DNA of 64,000 bases from contig OY829943.1 in assembly GCA_963692465.1 (NCBI GenBank), positions 1,736,001 to 1,800,000 of the forward strand. Reading direction: 5' to 3'. Positions 1 through 9,259 of this stretch are shown here, in pieces. The notes beneath the pieces are model-generated. The model worked only from the letters and a program-made list of their open reading frames with translations. It was not told the origin of the DNA and made no database searches. Source of the stretch: JAUZOB01 sp963692465 (GTDB taxonomy: Bacteria > Bacteroidota > Bacteroidia > Bacteroidales > Prolixibacteraceae). Position numbers and translations under genes: made by a program. Within the stretch, counting starts at the first letter, position 1, and each line of letters begins with the position of its first letter.

Positions 1-666
1 CCCGACTTGATCCATTCTTTCTTTTCCTTTCTTATAAGACGAAGAAGAACGAAAATTCCGGTATTTTTCCTTTACTTCAGAATACTCCTCCCTGATTGAT
101 CTTTTTATATTTGAAATATTAATATCTTCTCCCCTCATTTCCAATCGCTTTGCAGTCGTATCTGCCGGAGGAACAACAATCCACAAAAGAACATAAACCA
201 CAACCACCGAAAAACCAGAAAAGAAAAACCAGGAAGAAGAAAAAATCACCAAAATTGCAAATACAAGTCGCAAAACAACCGGATCTATTCTAAAATAAGC
301 ACCAAGACCAGAGCAAACCCCTGCAATAACCCGATGTTCAGGATCCCGATATAAACGACGATTCCGCATACGCGACTCTTTCGTTTCCTCTTGTTCTTCC
401 TCTTCATCAGTAAAATCCTCTGGCATCCCCATCGTATTGATAATCTGATCAACCATCTCAAGATTAATCACCTCATCTCCGTTCTTTATTCTTTGGCTGA
501 ACAATTCAGCAATTCTTGCCTCAATATCCTGGATAATCTCACGTCCTTCCGATTCCGATCCGAATTGAAGGTTTATCTTATAAAGATATTCCTGCAATTT
601 TTCGTAAGCATCCTCATCAATATGGAAAACAGTTCCACTAATGTTGATTGTTAAAGTCTTCTTCAT
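1..666 (-). CDS. PspC-domain membrane protein (partial, 3' end outside window)
   Basis: The reverse strand is open from an ATG at 666 to the window edge (222 codons, no stop). The N-terminus MKKTLTINISGTVFHIDEDA is the usual head of Bacteroidota PspC proteins, followed by an acidic linker. Then comes a PspC domain (about residues 100-165) with RLYRDPEHRVIAGVCSGLGA and a hydrophobic pair of stretches rich in V, L, F and W. A charged region rich in Lys, Arg and Glu follows before the edge. PspC proteins are inner-membrane partners in phage-shock-type envelope stress responses. The gene starts 21 nt after the PadR-type regulator stop, so the two are probably co-transcribed and repressed together. 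The C-terminal part cannot be judged here. Confidence 0.85.
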   Translation of the reverse strand, partial: MKKTLTINISGTVFHIDEDAYEKLQEYLYKINLQFGSESEGREIIQDIEARIAELFSQRIKNGDEVINLEMVDQIINTMGMPEDFTDEEEEQEETKESRMRNRRLYRDPEHRVIAGVCSGLGAYFRIDPVVLRLVFAILVIFSSSWFFFSGFSVVVVYVLLWIVVPPADTTAKRLEMRGEDINISNIKRSIREEYSEVKEKYRNFRSSSSYKKGKERMDQVG

Positions 667-687
667 TGCTTCAAAAGTTAATCGTGT

Positions 688-1029
688 TCAATTATCTGTC
701 GATTCTGATTTTTTAATCTGATTTACAGCCACAACAAGTTCTTCCCATGCTTCAAGAAGCTCGTCAAGCATCTGGCACCCCTCTTCGGTTAATTCATAAT
801 ATTTACGCGGCGGCCCTTGTGTCGATTCTTCCCACCGATAACTGAGAAGTCCTGAATTTTTCAATCTCGTGAGTAACGGATAAAGTGTTCCTTCCACAAC
901 AATCATTTTGGCCTTTTTCAGCTCTTCCAAAATATCCGAAGCATAAGCCGGCTTTTTTGATAAAACTGAAAGAATGCAAAACTCAAGAACACCTTTCCTC
1001 ATTTGTGCCTTTGCATTATCGTTCTTCAT
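688..1029 (-). CDS. PadR-family transcriptional regulator
   Basis: A 113-residue winged-helix regulator. The core MRKGVLEFCILSVLSKKPAY, the segment VEGTLYPLLTRLKNSGLL and the wing GPPRKYYELTEEG are diagnostic of PadR. PadR proteins are usually dimeric repressors that leave DNA when a ligand or stress signal is present. The frame can be read from a GTG at 1035, but AGGAG sits 5 nt before the ATG at 1029, so the ATG is preferred. The short C-terminal helix indicates the small PadR subfamily that commonly travels with PspC genes in Bacteroidota. A perfect palindrome just upstream (1105-1139) is its likely autoregulatory site. Confidence 0.9.
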   Translation of the reverse strand: MKNDNAKAQMRKGVLEFCILSVLSKKPAYASDILEELKKAKMIVVEGTLYPLLTRLKNSGLLSYRWEESTQGPPRKYYELTEEGCQMLDELLEAWEELVVAVNQIKKSESTDN

Positions 1030-1090
1030 TTCCACTCCTTTATTCTAATCCGTTCCATCCAGAATTCATTTATTCTCGATGTGTGCGTTA

Positions 1091-1098
1091 CAAACATA
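1091..1098 (-). promoter_or_regulatory. -7 promoter element of the padR-pspC operon
   Basis: On the reverse strand this reads TATGTTTG, a full match to the Bacteroidota -7 consensus TAnnTTTG, 61 nt upstream of the padR ATG. The upstream palindrome ends 6 nt away and covers where the -33 element would lie, as expected for a repressor-controlled promoter. Confidence 0.5.
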
Positions 1099-1104
1099 CA
1101 TCAT

Positions 1105-1139
1105 TTTTTTAGTTCTATGCATTACATAGAACTAAAAAA
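1105..1139. promoter_or_regulatory. Palindromic operator, probable PadR binding site
   Basis: A perfect inverted repeat with 15-bp arms: TTTTTTAGTTCTATG at 1105-1119 and its exact complement at 1125-1139, separated by CATTA. The inner part TATG-N5-CATA resembles the dyads bound by small PadR repressors. It abuts the -7 element of padR, so autorepression is the simplest reading. It could also fold as a hairpin, but it precedes the gene and has no role as a terminator for a known upstream gene. Confidence 0.65.
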
Positions 1140-1247
1140 TAACAACAACAAATAAAACCCTATTATTCAAAATATTAAATACGAAAAAACTTATTTTTTG
1201 TTCCCCCTAAAAAAGACATTTCAATCATACTGATAAATAAAAATGCA

Positions 1248-1290
1248 TAAAAAAAGCAGTCCGGACTCAAAACTAAGTTCAAACTGCTTC
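1248..1290 (-). terminator. Rho-independent terminator of nadA
   Basis: On the reverse strand the stem AAGCAGT/ACTGCTT (7 bp, extended inside by a weaker GAACT/GGTCC-like pairing) is followed by a run of T, 20 nt beyond the nadA stop. Confidence 0.7.
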
Positions 1291-1310
1291 CTCGGGAAAA
1301 TAAATAATAG

Positions 1311-2303
1311 TTACTTACTAATCTCCAGCATTCTCATGATTGGAGCTTTCGCTTTTTCAATAAGTTCCGGCGAAAGTTTTATCTCCGGCGCCTCATATTT
1401 CAAGGCAATATAAAGTTTCTGTAAATTATTCAGTTTCATAAACGAACAGTCATTACAATCACACGTTGAATCAGAGGAAGGAGCCGGAATAAAAGTCTTA
1501 TTGGGACAAGCCTTCTGCATTTGATGTAAAATACCACTTTCTGTTGCCACAATAAATTGATCGGCAGGATCACTCTGAACATATTTCAGCAAAGCAGAGG
1601 TTGACCCCACGTAATCAGCAATGAGCAAAACCGGTTTTTCACACTCCGGATGAGCAATAAACTTTGCATTCGGATTCTCTTTCCGTAAAGTAAGAATTCG
1701 TTCAAGAGAATATCTTTCATGAACCATGCAAGCTCCATCCCAAAGAACCATATTCCTCCCTGTGATACCATTCAAATAATTCCCCAAATTTTTATCCGGA
1801 GCAAAAATGAGAGGAGTATCTTCAGGAAAGCTTTCCACAATCTTTCGGGCATTTGAAGAGGTGCAAATAACATCAGAAAGCGTTTTAACCGCAGCAGAGC
1901 TATTAATATAGGTAATAACCTTATGACCGGGATGCTTTGCTTTAAAAGCAACAAATTCCTCATAAGGAGCCGAAGCTGCAAGAGAGCAACCTGCCTTCAA
2001 ATCCGGCAGAATAACTTTCTTCGATGGATTAATAATTTTAGCCGTTTCAGCCATAAAATGAACTCCGAGAAAAACAATCAGATCCGCGCTGGTTTCTCTT
2101 GCCGCCTGAGCAAGCACCAGACTGTCGCCCAAATAATCAGAAATATCCTGAAGTTCCGGAGAAATATAGTAATGTCCCAGGATGACCGCATTTTTCTCCC
2201 GCTTCAGCTTTTGAATTTCATCAACAAGCTTCAGATTCTTATCTACCGGTTCATCAATATACCCTTTTTCTTCAAGCATCTGCCTGATCAATTCCTCTTT
2301 CAT
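1311..2303 (-). CDS. nadA: Quinolinate synthase NadA
   Basis: A 330-residue cytosolic [4Fe-4S] enzyme that condenses iminoaspartate with dihydroxyacetone phosphate to give quinolinate in de novo NAD synthesis. Family motifs are GHYYISPELQDISDYLGDSL near residues 43-62, GCSLAA with Cys106, GACMVHERY with Cys192 and a C-terminal CDCNDCSF cluster (Cys281/283/286). Cys106, Cys192 and one of the C-terminal cysteines are the expected cluster ligands. The length is normal for the family. NadB and NadC are not adjacent. The gene has its own candidate promoter and terminator and appears monocistronic. Confidence 0.97.
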   Translation of the reverse strand: MKEELIRQMLEEKGYIDEPVDKNLKLVDEIQKLKREKNAVILGHYYISPELQDISDYLGDSLVLAQAARETSADLIVFLGVHFMAETAKIINPSKKVILPDLKAGCSLAASAPYEEFVAFKAKHPGHKVITYINSSAAVKTLSDVICTSSNARKIVESFPEDTPLIFAPDKNLGNYLNGITGRNMVLWDGACMVHERYSLERILTLRKENPNAKFIAHPECEKPVLLIADYVGSTSALLKYVQSDPADQFIVATESGILHQMQKACPNKTFIPAPSSDSTCDCNDCSFMKLNNLQKLYIALKYEAPEIKLSPELIEKAKAPIMRMLEISK

Positions 2304-2343
2304 TCCAATCGGATTAAAAATTAGCCTCTACAATTTGAACCGA

Positions 2344-2351
2344 CAAAATTA
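2344..2351 (-). promoter_or_regulatory. Candidate -7 element of nadA
   Basis: The reverse strand reads TAATTTTG, a full match to TAnnTTTG, 40 nt upstream of the nadA ATG. No convincing -33 element, so this could be chance in AT-rich DNA. Confidence 0.35.
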
Positions 2352-2676
2352 TAAAAGCCGTTGAAGCAGAAAAATTTTCGCACCTATTTTCCCCTTTTAC
2401 AAAGAATAACATCATTTTAGAACCAAGAATAAGTCCTATTGCAGAAAAAATGTTTCTGCTTTTTTAATTCAACCTAAAATAATTAAGAAGATAAGATAAA
2501 AAACCTTTAATCTCAATTCAAGGCGTTCACGCCTCACTCCGGACAGCTTTCTTTCTGAAAGAATTATCATTACAACTCTATTGAGGAATAAAAGAATTTT
2601 CTACAGCGGTCCTCTTTTTTATTTTATGATAACACATCCATAACCCCCCGTTTAGGAATAGGCAAAATACAGCCAA

Positions 2677-2684
2677 TATTTTTG
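2677..2684 (+). promoter_or_regulatory. Candidate -7 element of the TonB receptor gene
   Basis: TATTTTTG fits TAnnTTTG and lies 24 nt before the ATG at 2709. No clear -33 element. Confidence 0.35.
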
Positions 2685-2708
2685 AGACAAACCAAATAAG
2701 AATTCAAC

Positions 2709-5700
2709 ATGAATACAATTTTACGTTTGCTTTGTTTTACGTTTATCCTGTCAACGTCTTTTATCGCAACTTCTTACGCACAGGTCACCTCATCTGAGAT
2801 GAGTGGAAAAGTCTCCGGTTCAGACAATAAATCTCTCGCTGGAGCCACCATTATTGCTATCCACCAACCTTCCGGGGCAAAATATGCAACGATCACCAAT
2901 TCAGATGGTCGCTATATATTTCATGGAATGAAACCCGGTGGACCCTATAAGGTTGTCGCTTCTTTCATCGGATATCAAAATGAAAACATCGACAATATAT
3001 CTCTGCAATTGGGCGACACCTACACCCTCGACCTAAAACTTCGGAGTTCTTCGGTTGAACTTAGTGAAATTGCCGTAAACGGAAAAGGGGACCACACCTT
3101 TAATGCCGGACATATCGGTGCCGGAACAAATGTCTCAAGATCCCAAATTGCAGCACTTCCTTCTATATCAAGAAGCATCAATGATTATATCCGATTAACC
3201 CCACAAGTAGTCTCGACCAACGGAGGGAGTTCTTTCGCCGGAATGAACAACCGATACAACAGTTTCCAGATTGACGGAACCGTTAACAATGATGTATTCG
3301 GACTTTCAGGCTCAGGAACAAATGGGGGACAGGCCTCAACGCAACCAATTTCCCTCGAAGCAATTGATCAGATTCAAGTGGTCGTTGCTCCTTTCGATGT
3401 GCGCCAGAGTGGATTCACTGGAGGTGGAATTAATGCAATAACCAAAAGTGGAACCAACGAATTCAAAGGATCTGTCTATGCTTTTGGAAACAACCAGGAC
3501 CTTGCAGGAAAGACTGCAGGAGATATCCCCAATAGTCAGCGAACAAAACTCTCCAAACAATCCGACTATCAATATGGATTAACGCTGGGTGGCCCAATTA
3601 TCAAAGACAAACTATTCTTTTTCATCAACGGAGAAAAAGCTGAAAAGTCTCATCCTTCAACCTACAACATAGGAGATGCAGTCAATGCTTCCAATGTCAC
3701 CCAGGCAGAAGCAGACCAAGTAGTCAACAAAATAAAATCACTAACGAACGGTTATGACGGAGGGGGATACGGACCAAAAAATATTGATACAAAATCAGAC
3801 AAACTACTTGCCCGTATTGACTGGAACATCAATGAAAAAAACAAATTCTCCATCCGATACAATTACGTAAACGCATCCAACGATGTTTTCTCAAGAAGCC
3901 TTTCTACACTCAACCTGGGTGACAACGGTTATACCTTCGTCAGCAAAACCAGCTCGCTGGTTGCAGAACTAAAATCAACCATCAGCGAAACGCTTTCCAA
4001 TGAGTTGAATGTTGCCTACACTGGAGTCCGCGATCACCGTCAGATTCTTGGAACCCCATTTCCCTTTGTATCAATTACTCTCTCAGGAGGCCGCTACATT
4101 AATTTAGGAACAGAAGAATATTCGGCAGCCAACTATCTGAATCAAGATATCTATACCCTGACTGACAACCTCTCATGGCTCGTCGGAGAACACAACTTTA
4201 CCTTTGGAACACACAATGAGTTCTTTCATTTGAAGAATCTCTTTATCCGTGACAACTTTGGGGTATACAAATACAACTCTCTTGCCGATTTTCTGAGTGT
4301 CGGAACGGCCCAGGAAGCACTTCCTTACGAATATGATTACTCTTATTCCAATCAGCAAGTAACCGGATCCAAATCATGGGCTCCCGCATTCTCAGCAATG
4401 CAACTCGGATTTTATGTCCAGGACGAATGGACTCCCTCCAACAGACTAAAATTAACTTACGGACTTCGGATGGATATTCCCGTATTTCCTGACAAACCCT
4501 CTACTAACACCACCTTCAACAGCAGTGCTATTGCCCAATCCAATGGGGTTACCAACCAAAACATGCCTTCTTCCACACCACTCTGGTCTCCGAGAATCGG
4601 ATTCAACTGGGATGCAACGGGCGATCGCTCAACACAGCTTCGTGGTGGCGTAGGACTCTTTACCGGACGAATTCCTTTCGTATGGATCTCCAACAGCTTT
4701 TCCAATACCGGGAACGAATACATCCGTTCTCAATACAAATCAAGTTTCCCTGCCGGTTTCAAGTTTAATGCCGATCCGACTCAACAGCTTGCCGGAATCG
4801 CGTCAAAAACAACCGAGATCGACCTAATTGCTCCTCACTTCAAATTTCCTCAGGTTTTCAGAGCCAACCTTGCTGTTGATCAAAAATTACCATTCGGAAT
4901 CAAAGGAACACTTGAAGGAATCTTCTCTAAGAAGTACAACGACATCCTCTATAAAAATCTGGAAGTTAAAGAAAGTGGCTCTACCCTCAATAACTTCGAT
5001 GACAAACGCCCACTCTACACTTCCAATCTTGACCCCAACTATACAGGTGTCATTTATTTAGGAAACACGAGCAAAGGGTATACTTACAACCTATCAGCCA
5101 AACTTGAAAAAGAATTCGACTTCGGACTTTACCTAATGGGCGCATACACCTACGGAATGTCAAAAGGAATTAACGACGGAACTTCCAGTCAGGCTGCTTC
5201 CAGCTGGCAATATAACGAACAATACCAAGGACCTAACAATCCGGAACTTTCCTACGCCGACTTTGATGTCCGCAACCACTTCATTGGTGCCGCAATTTAT
5301 AAAATCGAATACTCCCGTTATTTATCAACCTCTATCGGACTGTTTTATAACGGACAAACCGGAGCAAATTATTCGGTTACTTACGTTGGCGACATAAACG
5401 GTGACGGATACAAAAAGAACGATGTTCTGTTCGTACCGACTGATGCACAGATCGATCAAATGAACTTTATATCCGATAAATACGTAACCGCTACACCCGA
5501 TCAACAAAAAGCAGATCTCAAAGCATTTCTTGCTTCCGAACCCGGTTTAAAAGATATCAGAGGCAAATATGCCACCAGAAATTCACTGCACGCCCCATTC
5601 GAAAACCACTTCGATTTAAGAATTGCTCAAGATTGTAATTTCTTTACCGGAAAAGCAAAGAAGACTCTTCAACTCACATTTGACGTCCTAAACATCGGAA

Positions 5701-5888
5701 ACATGCTTGATAAAACATGGGGATTGGCTTACAGTCCCGCTTATTCCTACTCAATTCTTGATGTTAAAAGTATTAGTGCATTGGGAGTTCCTAACTTTCA
5801 GTTTTCCAAACCAGCCCAACACTTTGTTCAAAACGACGACTATTCTTCCCGGTGGAGAGCACAGCTCGGAATTCGATTTTCTTTCTAA
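2709..5888 (+). CDS. Oar-like TonB-dependent outer-membrane receptor
   Basis: A 1059-residue protein. A signal peptide ends near SYA (residue 24). A carboxypeptidase-regulatory-like beta-sandwich follows (about 27-113, with GATIIAIHQPSGAKYATITN). Next are a TonB plug (about 140-245, including FQIDGTVNNDVFG and SLEAIDQIQVVVAPFDVRQS) and a long beta-barrel ending in an aromatic residue (RFSF). The plug and the SGFTGGGINAITKSGTNEF segment are typical of Oar-type receptors, not SusC. These proteins import or bind large substrates with TonB energy. No SusD partner is adjacent, so the substrate is unknown. It is monocistronic, with its own promoter candidate and a very strong terminator. Confidence 0.92.
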   Translation: MNTILRLLCFTFILSTSFIATSYAQVTSSEMSGKVSGSDNKSLAGATIIAIHQPSGAKYATITNSDGRYIFHGMKPGGPYKVVASFIGYQNENIDNISLQLGDTYTLDLKLRSSSVELSEIAVNGKGDHTFNAGHIGAGTNVSRSQIAALPSISRSINDYIRLTPQVVSTNGGSSFAGMNNRYNSFQIDGTVNNDVFGLSGSGTNGGQASTQPISLEAIDQIQVVVAPFDVRQSGFTGGGINAITKSGTNEFKGSVYAFGNNQDLAGKTAGDIPNSQRTKLSKQSDYQYGLTLGGPIIKDKLFFFINGEKAEKSHPSTYNIGDAVNASNVTQAEADQVVNKIKSLTNGYDGGGYGPKNIDTKSDKLLARIDWNINEKNKFSIRYNYVNASNDVFSRSLSTLNLGDNGYTFVSKTSSLVAELKSTISETLSNELNVAYTGVRDHRQILGTPFPFVSITLSGGRYINLGTEEYSAANYLNQDIYTLTDNLSWLVGEHNFTFGTHNEFFHLKNLFIRDNFGVYKYNSLADFLSVGTAQEALPYEYDYSYSNQQVTGSKSWAPAFSAMQLGFYVQDEWTPSNRLKLTYGLRMDIPVFPDKPSTNTTFNSSAIAQSNGVTNQNMPSSTPLWSPRIGFNWDATGDRSTQLRGGVGLFTGRIPFVWISNSFSNTGNEYIRSQYKSSFPAGFKFNADPTQQLAGIASKTTEIDLIAPHFKFPQVFRANLAVDQKLPFGIKGTLEGIFSKKYNDILYKNLEVKESGSTLNNFDDKRPLYTSNLDPNYTGVIYLGNTSKGYTYNLSAKLEKEFDFGLYLMGAYTYGMSKGINDGTSSQAASSWQYNEQYQGPNNPELSYADFDVRNHFIGAAIYKIEYSRYLSTSIGLFYNGQTGANYSVTYVGDINGDGYKKNDVLFVPTDAQIDQMNFISDKYVTATPDQQKADLKAFLASEPGLKDIRGKYATRNSLHAPFENHFDLRIAQDCNFFTGKAKKTLQLTFDVLNIGNMLDKTWGLAYSPAYSYSILDVKSISALGVPNFQFSKPAQHFVQNDDYSSRWRAQLGIRFSF

Positions 5889-5903
5889 ATACAATTCTTT
5901 TGG

Positions 5904-5946
5904 GCTCCGGGGATTCTATCCAAATAGAATCCCCGGAGCTTTTTTA
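5904..5946 (+). terminator. Strong Rho-independent terminator of the receptor gene
   Basis: A perfect 16-bp stem (5904-5919 with 5924-5939) closed by a 4-nt loop CCAA and followed by seven T residues, 15 nt after the stop codon. Confidence 0.92.
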
Positions 5947-6183
5947 TTCCTTCTCTGTTCCTAAGAACAATTCTTCCACCCAATCATTTCAAATCAATAC
6001 ATCTTTGATTTTTAGTCCTGATTCCATAAAAAACGCACTCTTGTTTTTCATAATACAAACATAAGAGACAAAAACTATATTATTTCAATGTTAAGAAAAG
6101 CCCGATCTGCCTTCAGAATCTTAAGTTTGCATGACCCTAACCCTATGTTTTGATTTATAGGATGATTCGTTTAGATAAAACAC

Positions 6184-6191
6184 TATCTTTG
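6184..6191 (+). promoter_or_regulatory. Candidate -7 element of typA
   Basis: TATCTTTG fits TAnnTTTG and lies 19 nt before the ATG at 6211. A TTTTG at 6148-6152 is too far upstream (31 nt) to be a normal -33 partner. Confidence 0.4.
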
Positions 6192-6210
6192 CTCGCCAAA
6201 TTTTTTAAAC

Positions 6211-8025
6211 ATGCAGAATATTCGCAACATTGCAATAATTGCGCACGTCGACCACGGAAAAACAACATTGGTCGATAAAATGATTTATCAATGTCACACA
6301 CTCAAAGATCGTGAAAAAGGAGGAGACTTAATCCTCGATAGCAACGATCTTGAACGAGAACGTGGGATCACCATTCTGGCGAAGAACGTTTCCGTCATTT
6401 ATAATGGAGTCAAAATCAACATCATTGATACCCCGGGTCACTCCGATTTCGGTGGAGAAGTTGAACGAGTTCTCAACATGGCCGACGGAGTTCTTCTTCT
6501 TGTCGATGCATTTGAAGGTACAATGCCGCAAACACGGTTCGTTCTGTCCAAAGCTCTGGCTCTCGGAAAGAAACCCATTGTTGTTATTAACAAAGTTGAT
6601 AAAGTCAACTGTCGCCCGGACGAAGTCCACGAACAGGTTTTCGACCTGATGTACAACCTCGGAGCAACAGAAGACCAGCTCGATTTTCCAACCATCTATG
6701 GATCCGCCAAACAAGGCTGGATGTCGGATGACTGGAAGAAACCGACAACCGATATTACCGCACTTCTCAACTGCATTTTGAAATATATCCCCGCAGCACA
6801 AGAAGTCCAGGGAACACCTCAATTACTAATCACTTCTCTTGATTACTCTGCTTATGTGGGGCGTATTGCCATCGGCAAACTTTCCCGCGGAGAACTGAAA
6901 GAAGGAATGAGTGTCTCACTTGCAAAACGCGACGGCACTATCAAGAAGACCAAAATAAAAGAGCTACATATCTTTACCGGCCTCGGACGGGAAAGAACTA
7001 CCGATGTCCACTCCGGTGATATTTGTGCACTGGTTGGAATTGAAAATTTCGATATCGGTGATACTATTTGTGACTTTAATGATCCGGAACCACTGCCTCC
7101 TATTGCCGTTGACGAACCGACAATGAGCATGACGTTCACAATTAACGATTCTCCTTTCTTCGGAAAAGAAGGGAAATACGTTACCTCACGACACATTAAA
7201 GAACGACTGGAAAAAGAACTTGAAAAAAATCTTGCTCTCCGCGTTGAACCTGGAGAAACTGCAGATTCTTTTAAAGTCTTTGGCCGTGGAGTTCTACATC
7301 TTTCGGTTCTAATCGAGACCATGCGTCGTGAAGGATACGAACTTCAGGTTGGTCAACCTCAGGTTATCATCAAAGAAATTGACGGTCAGAAATGCGAACC
7401 GATCGAAGAAATGGAAGTTGATGTTCCTGAAGAATCTTCCGGTAAAGTCGTTGAAATGGCTTCCAAGAGAAAAGGAGAAATGACCAACATGATCAAAAGG
7501 GGTGACCGAATTCATCTTGACTTCGAAATCCCTTCGAGAGGAATCATCGGTCTCCGGAGCAATATGCTTACAGCAACAGCTGGTGAAGCGGTCATATCTC
7601 ATCGTTTCATAAAGTACGCTCCTTATCGAGGACCAATCGAAAGTCGCAAAAACGGTTCTATTGTTGCTATGGAAGGTGGTAATGCATTCGCCTATGCCCT
7701 TGACAAACTTCAGGATCGCGGACGTTTCTTTATCGACGCCAATGTTGAAGTTTATGCCGGACAGGTAGTCGGCGAAAGTTCACGTGCCGATGATATAACC
7801 GTCAACGTAACAAAATCTAAAAAACTAACAAACGTTCGGGCTTCCGGTACGGATGACAAAGCAAAATTGTCTCCTCCGATCGTTTTCTCGCTCGAAGAAG
7901 CACTCGAGTACATTCAGCAAGACGAATACGTCGAAGTGACTCCCAAGTCAATCAGACTTCGTAAGATTCTTCTGAACGAGGGGGAACGAAAACGTCAGAC
8001 AAAACGTGTTGTTAGCGATAACTAG
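6211..8025 (+). CDS. typA: Translational GTPase TypA/BipA
   Basis: A 604-residue ribosome-associated GTPase of the EF-G superfamily, acting in 50S assembly and in growth under cold and other stress. The G1 motif AHVDHGKTTL is at residues 10-19. The G2 region contains RERGIT, G3 is DTPGHSDFGGEVERVL and G4 is NKVDK. EF-Tu-like domain II, the EF-G-like domains III and V, and the BipA-specific C-terminal domain follow, including the SRGIIGLRSNMLTATAGEA segment. Length and motifs are complete. Single-gene unit with promoter candidate and terminator. Confidence 0.97.
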   Translation: MQNIRNIAIIAHVDHGKTTLVDKMIYQCHTLKDREKGGDLILDSNDLERERGITILAKNVSVIYNGVKINIIDTPGHSDFGGEVERVLNMADGVLLLVDAFEGTMPQTRFVLSKALALGKKPIVVINKVDKVNCRPDEVHEQVFDLMYNLGATEDQLDFPTIYGSAKQGWMSDDWKKPTTDITALLNCILKYIPAAQEVQGTPQLLITSLDYSAYVGRIAIGKLSRGELKEGMSVSLAKRDGTIKKTKIKELHIFTGLGRERTTDVHSGDICALVGIENFDIGDTICDFNDPEPLPPIAVDEPTMSMTFTINDSPFFGKEGKYVTSRHIKERLEKELEKNLALRVEPGETADSFKVFGRGVLHLSVLIETMRREGYELQVGQPQVIIKEIDGQKCEPIEEMEVDVPEESSGKVVEMASKRKGEMTNMIKRGDRIHLDFEIPSRGIIGLRSNMLTATAGEAVISHRFIKYAPYRGPIESRKNGSIVAMEGGNAFAYALDKLQDRGRFFIDANVEVYAGQVVGESSRADDITVNVTKSKKLTNVRASGTDDKAKLSPPIVFSLEEALEYIQQDEYVEVTPKSIRLRKILLNEGERKRQTKRVVSDN

Positions 8026-8061
8026 ATAACTCCAGGACCGATCAGGTCTTGATATAGCTAT

Positions 8062-8105
8062 AAAAAGCAGGGTTGTTTCAAAATAATGAAACAACCCTGC
8101 TTTTT
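8062..8105. terminator. Bidirectional terminator between convergent typA and ilvE
   Basis: A 19-bp stem (8062-8080 with 8087-8105), loop AAATAA, flanked by A-rich and T-rich sides. It can serve typA on the forward strand and ilvE on the reverse strand. Confidence 0.88.
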
Positions 8106-8161
8106 TATTATCCTTTTATTTCCAGACGTTAATTCTAAAAATTAAATCTTGACATCTGTTT

Positions 8162-9178
8162 TTATAAATCAATCACAGTGGTCCAGTTATGTGTATCAGG
8201 TTCTGTACCATACTGAATAGCACGAAGTTTATGATACAATTTCAAACTCCAGGGACCCGGTTCACTGCCATAAAGAAATTCATTCTTCTCATCAAGATCA
8301 TAAATCCTCTTAATAGGAGAAATCACAGCAGCCGTACCACAAGCACCTACTTCTTCAAATTCGGCCAGTTCGGCATACGGCACTTTTCTCTTCTCAACTT
8401 CCAGTCCCAGATCTTTAGCCAACTGCTGAAGGCTCATATTGGTAATGGAAGGAAGAATAGATTCAGACAGCGGAGTAATATATTTATTCCCTTTAATTCC
8501 AAAGAAATTAGCCGGACCGCATTCATCAATATACTTTTTCTCACGAGCATCAAGATAAAGCACCGAAGAATAACCTTCTTTATGAGCTAATTCACCGGCC
8601 TTAAGACTTGCAGCATAATTACCTCCCACTTTGAACTTTCCGGTCCCGTATGGCGCTGCACGATCGTAATGCCTTACGATTAACAGGTCGGTTGGTTTAA
8701 ATCCTTCTTTAAAATAAGGACCTACCGGCATCACAAATACCGCGAATAAATATTCATCGGCTGGCTTCACTCCAATTTCAGGACCGACACCCACCAAAAT
8801 AGGACGGACATACAAAGATGCACCCGACTCAAAAGGAGGAATAAAACGACTATTCAGACGAATCACTTTTTGAATCGCCTCTTCAAAACGCTCCACAGAG
8901 AATTGAGGCATCAGAATACCATCACAAGACGACTGTAGTCGTTTTGCATTTTCCTGCATCCGAAACACCCGCACTTTCCCATCTTTACCTCTAAATGCTT
9001 TTAGACCCTCAAAAGCTGTTTGGCCATAATGAAGAGCCGTTGCTGCCATGTGTATGTTAATTTGTTCCGATGAACATACTTCCAGTTCACCCCACTTTCC
9101 GTTACGATAATAGCAACGGACATTGTAATCGGTTTTGACATACCCAAAACCGAGTTCATTCCAGTTTATGGTTTCCAT
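8162..9178 (-). CDS. ilvE: Branched-chain amino acid aminotransferase
   Basis: A 338-residue fold-type IV PLP enzyme that interconverts Leu, Ile and Val with their 2-oxo acids using glutamate/2-oxoglutarate. The PLP lysine is expected at Lys183 in GKFKVGGNYAASL. Other family marks are ALHYGQTAFEGLKAFRG, LYVRPILVGVG and ECGPANFFGI. The size and the GGNY sequence place it with the type II (eukaryote-like) IlvE branch common in Bacteroidota. It lies 81 nt downstream of the DUF2797 gene and may be read with trpS. Confidence 0.95.
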   Translation of the reverse strand: METINWNELGFGYVKTDYNVRCYYRNGKWGELEVCSSEQINIHMAATALHYGQTAFEGLKAFRGKDGKVRVFRMQENAKRLQSSCDGILMPQFSVERFEEAIQKVIRLNSRFIPPFESGASLYVRPILVGVGPEIGVKPADEYLFAVFVMPVGPYFKEGFKPTDLLIVRHYDRAAPYGTGKFKVGGNYAASLKAGELAHKEGYSSVLYLDAREKKYIDECGPANFFGIKGNKYITPLSESILPSITNMSLQQLAKDLGLEVEKRKVPYAELAEFEEVGACGTAAVISPIKRIYDLDEKNEFLYGSEPGPWSLKLYHKLRAIQYGTEPDTHNWTTVIDL

Positions 9179-9259
9179 AGTTCATGTTTTAGCCCCTCAT
9201 CGCAGAGATTCCTCTCTTCAAACAAAGCGACAAACGAAAAAATAATCCACAACGATTCT

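Larger units (their letters stand above)
2304..2708. other. Intergenic region between divergent nadA and the TonB receptor gene
   Basis: 405 bp without a credible gene. It holds -7 motifs for both neighbours (2344-2351 reverse, 2677-2684 forward). A short dyad around ggcgttcacgcc (2522-2533) is too small to interpret. I see nothing else. Confidence 0.6.
5889..6210. other. Intergenic region between the receptor gene and typA
   Basis: 322 bp. Contains the receptor terminator at 5904-5946 and the typA -7 element at 6184-6191. The middle part shows no gene or structured element. Confidence 0.6.

Noticed and set aside
2520..2535. Short ggcg/cgcc dyad in the nadA-receptor gap
   Set aside because: Arms of only 4 bp without a T-run; expected by chance.
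6328..6822. 164-codon open frame on the reverse strand inside typA
   Set aside because: Antisense shadow of a highly conserved gene; no family sequence and no start signal.
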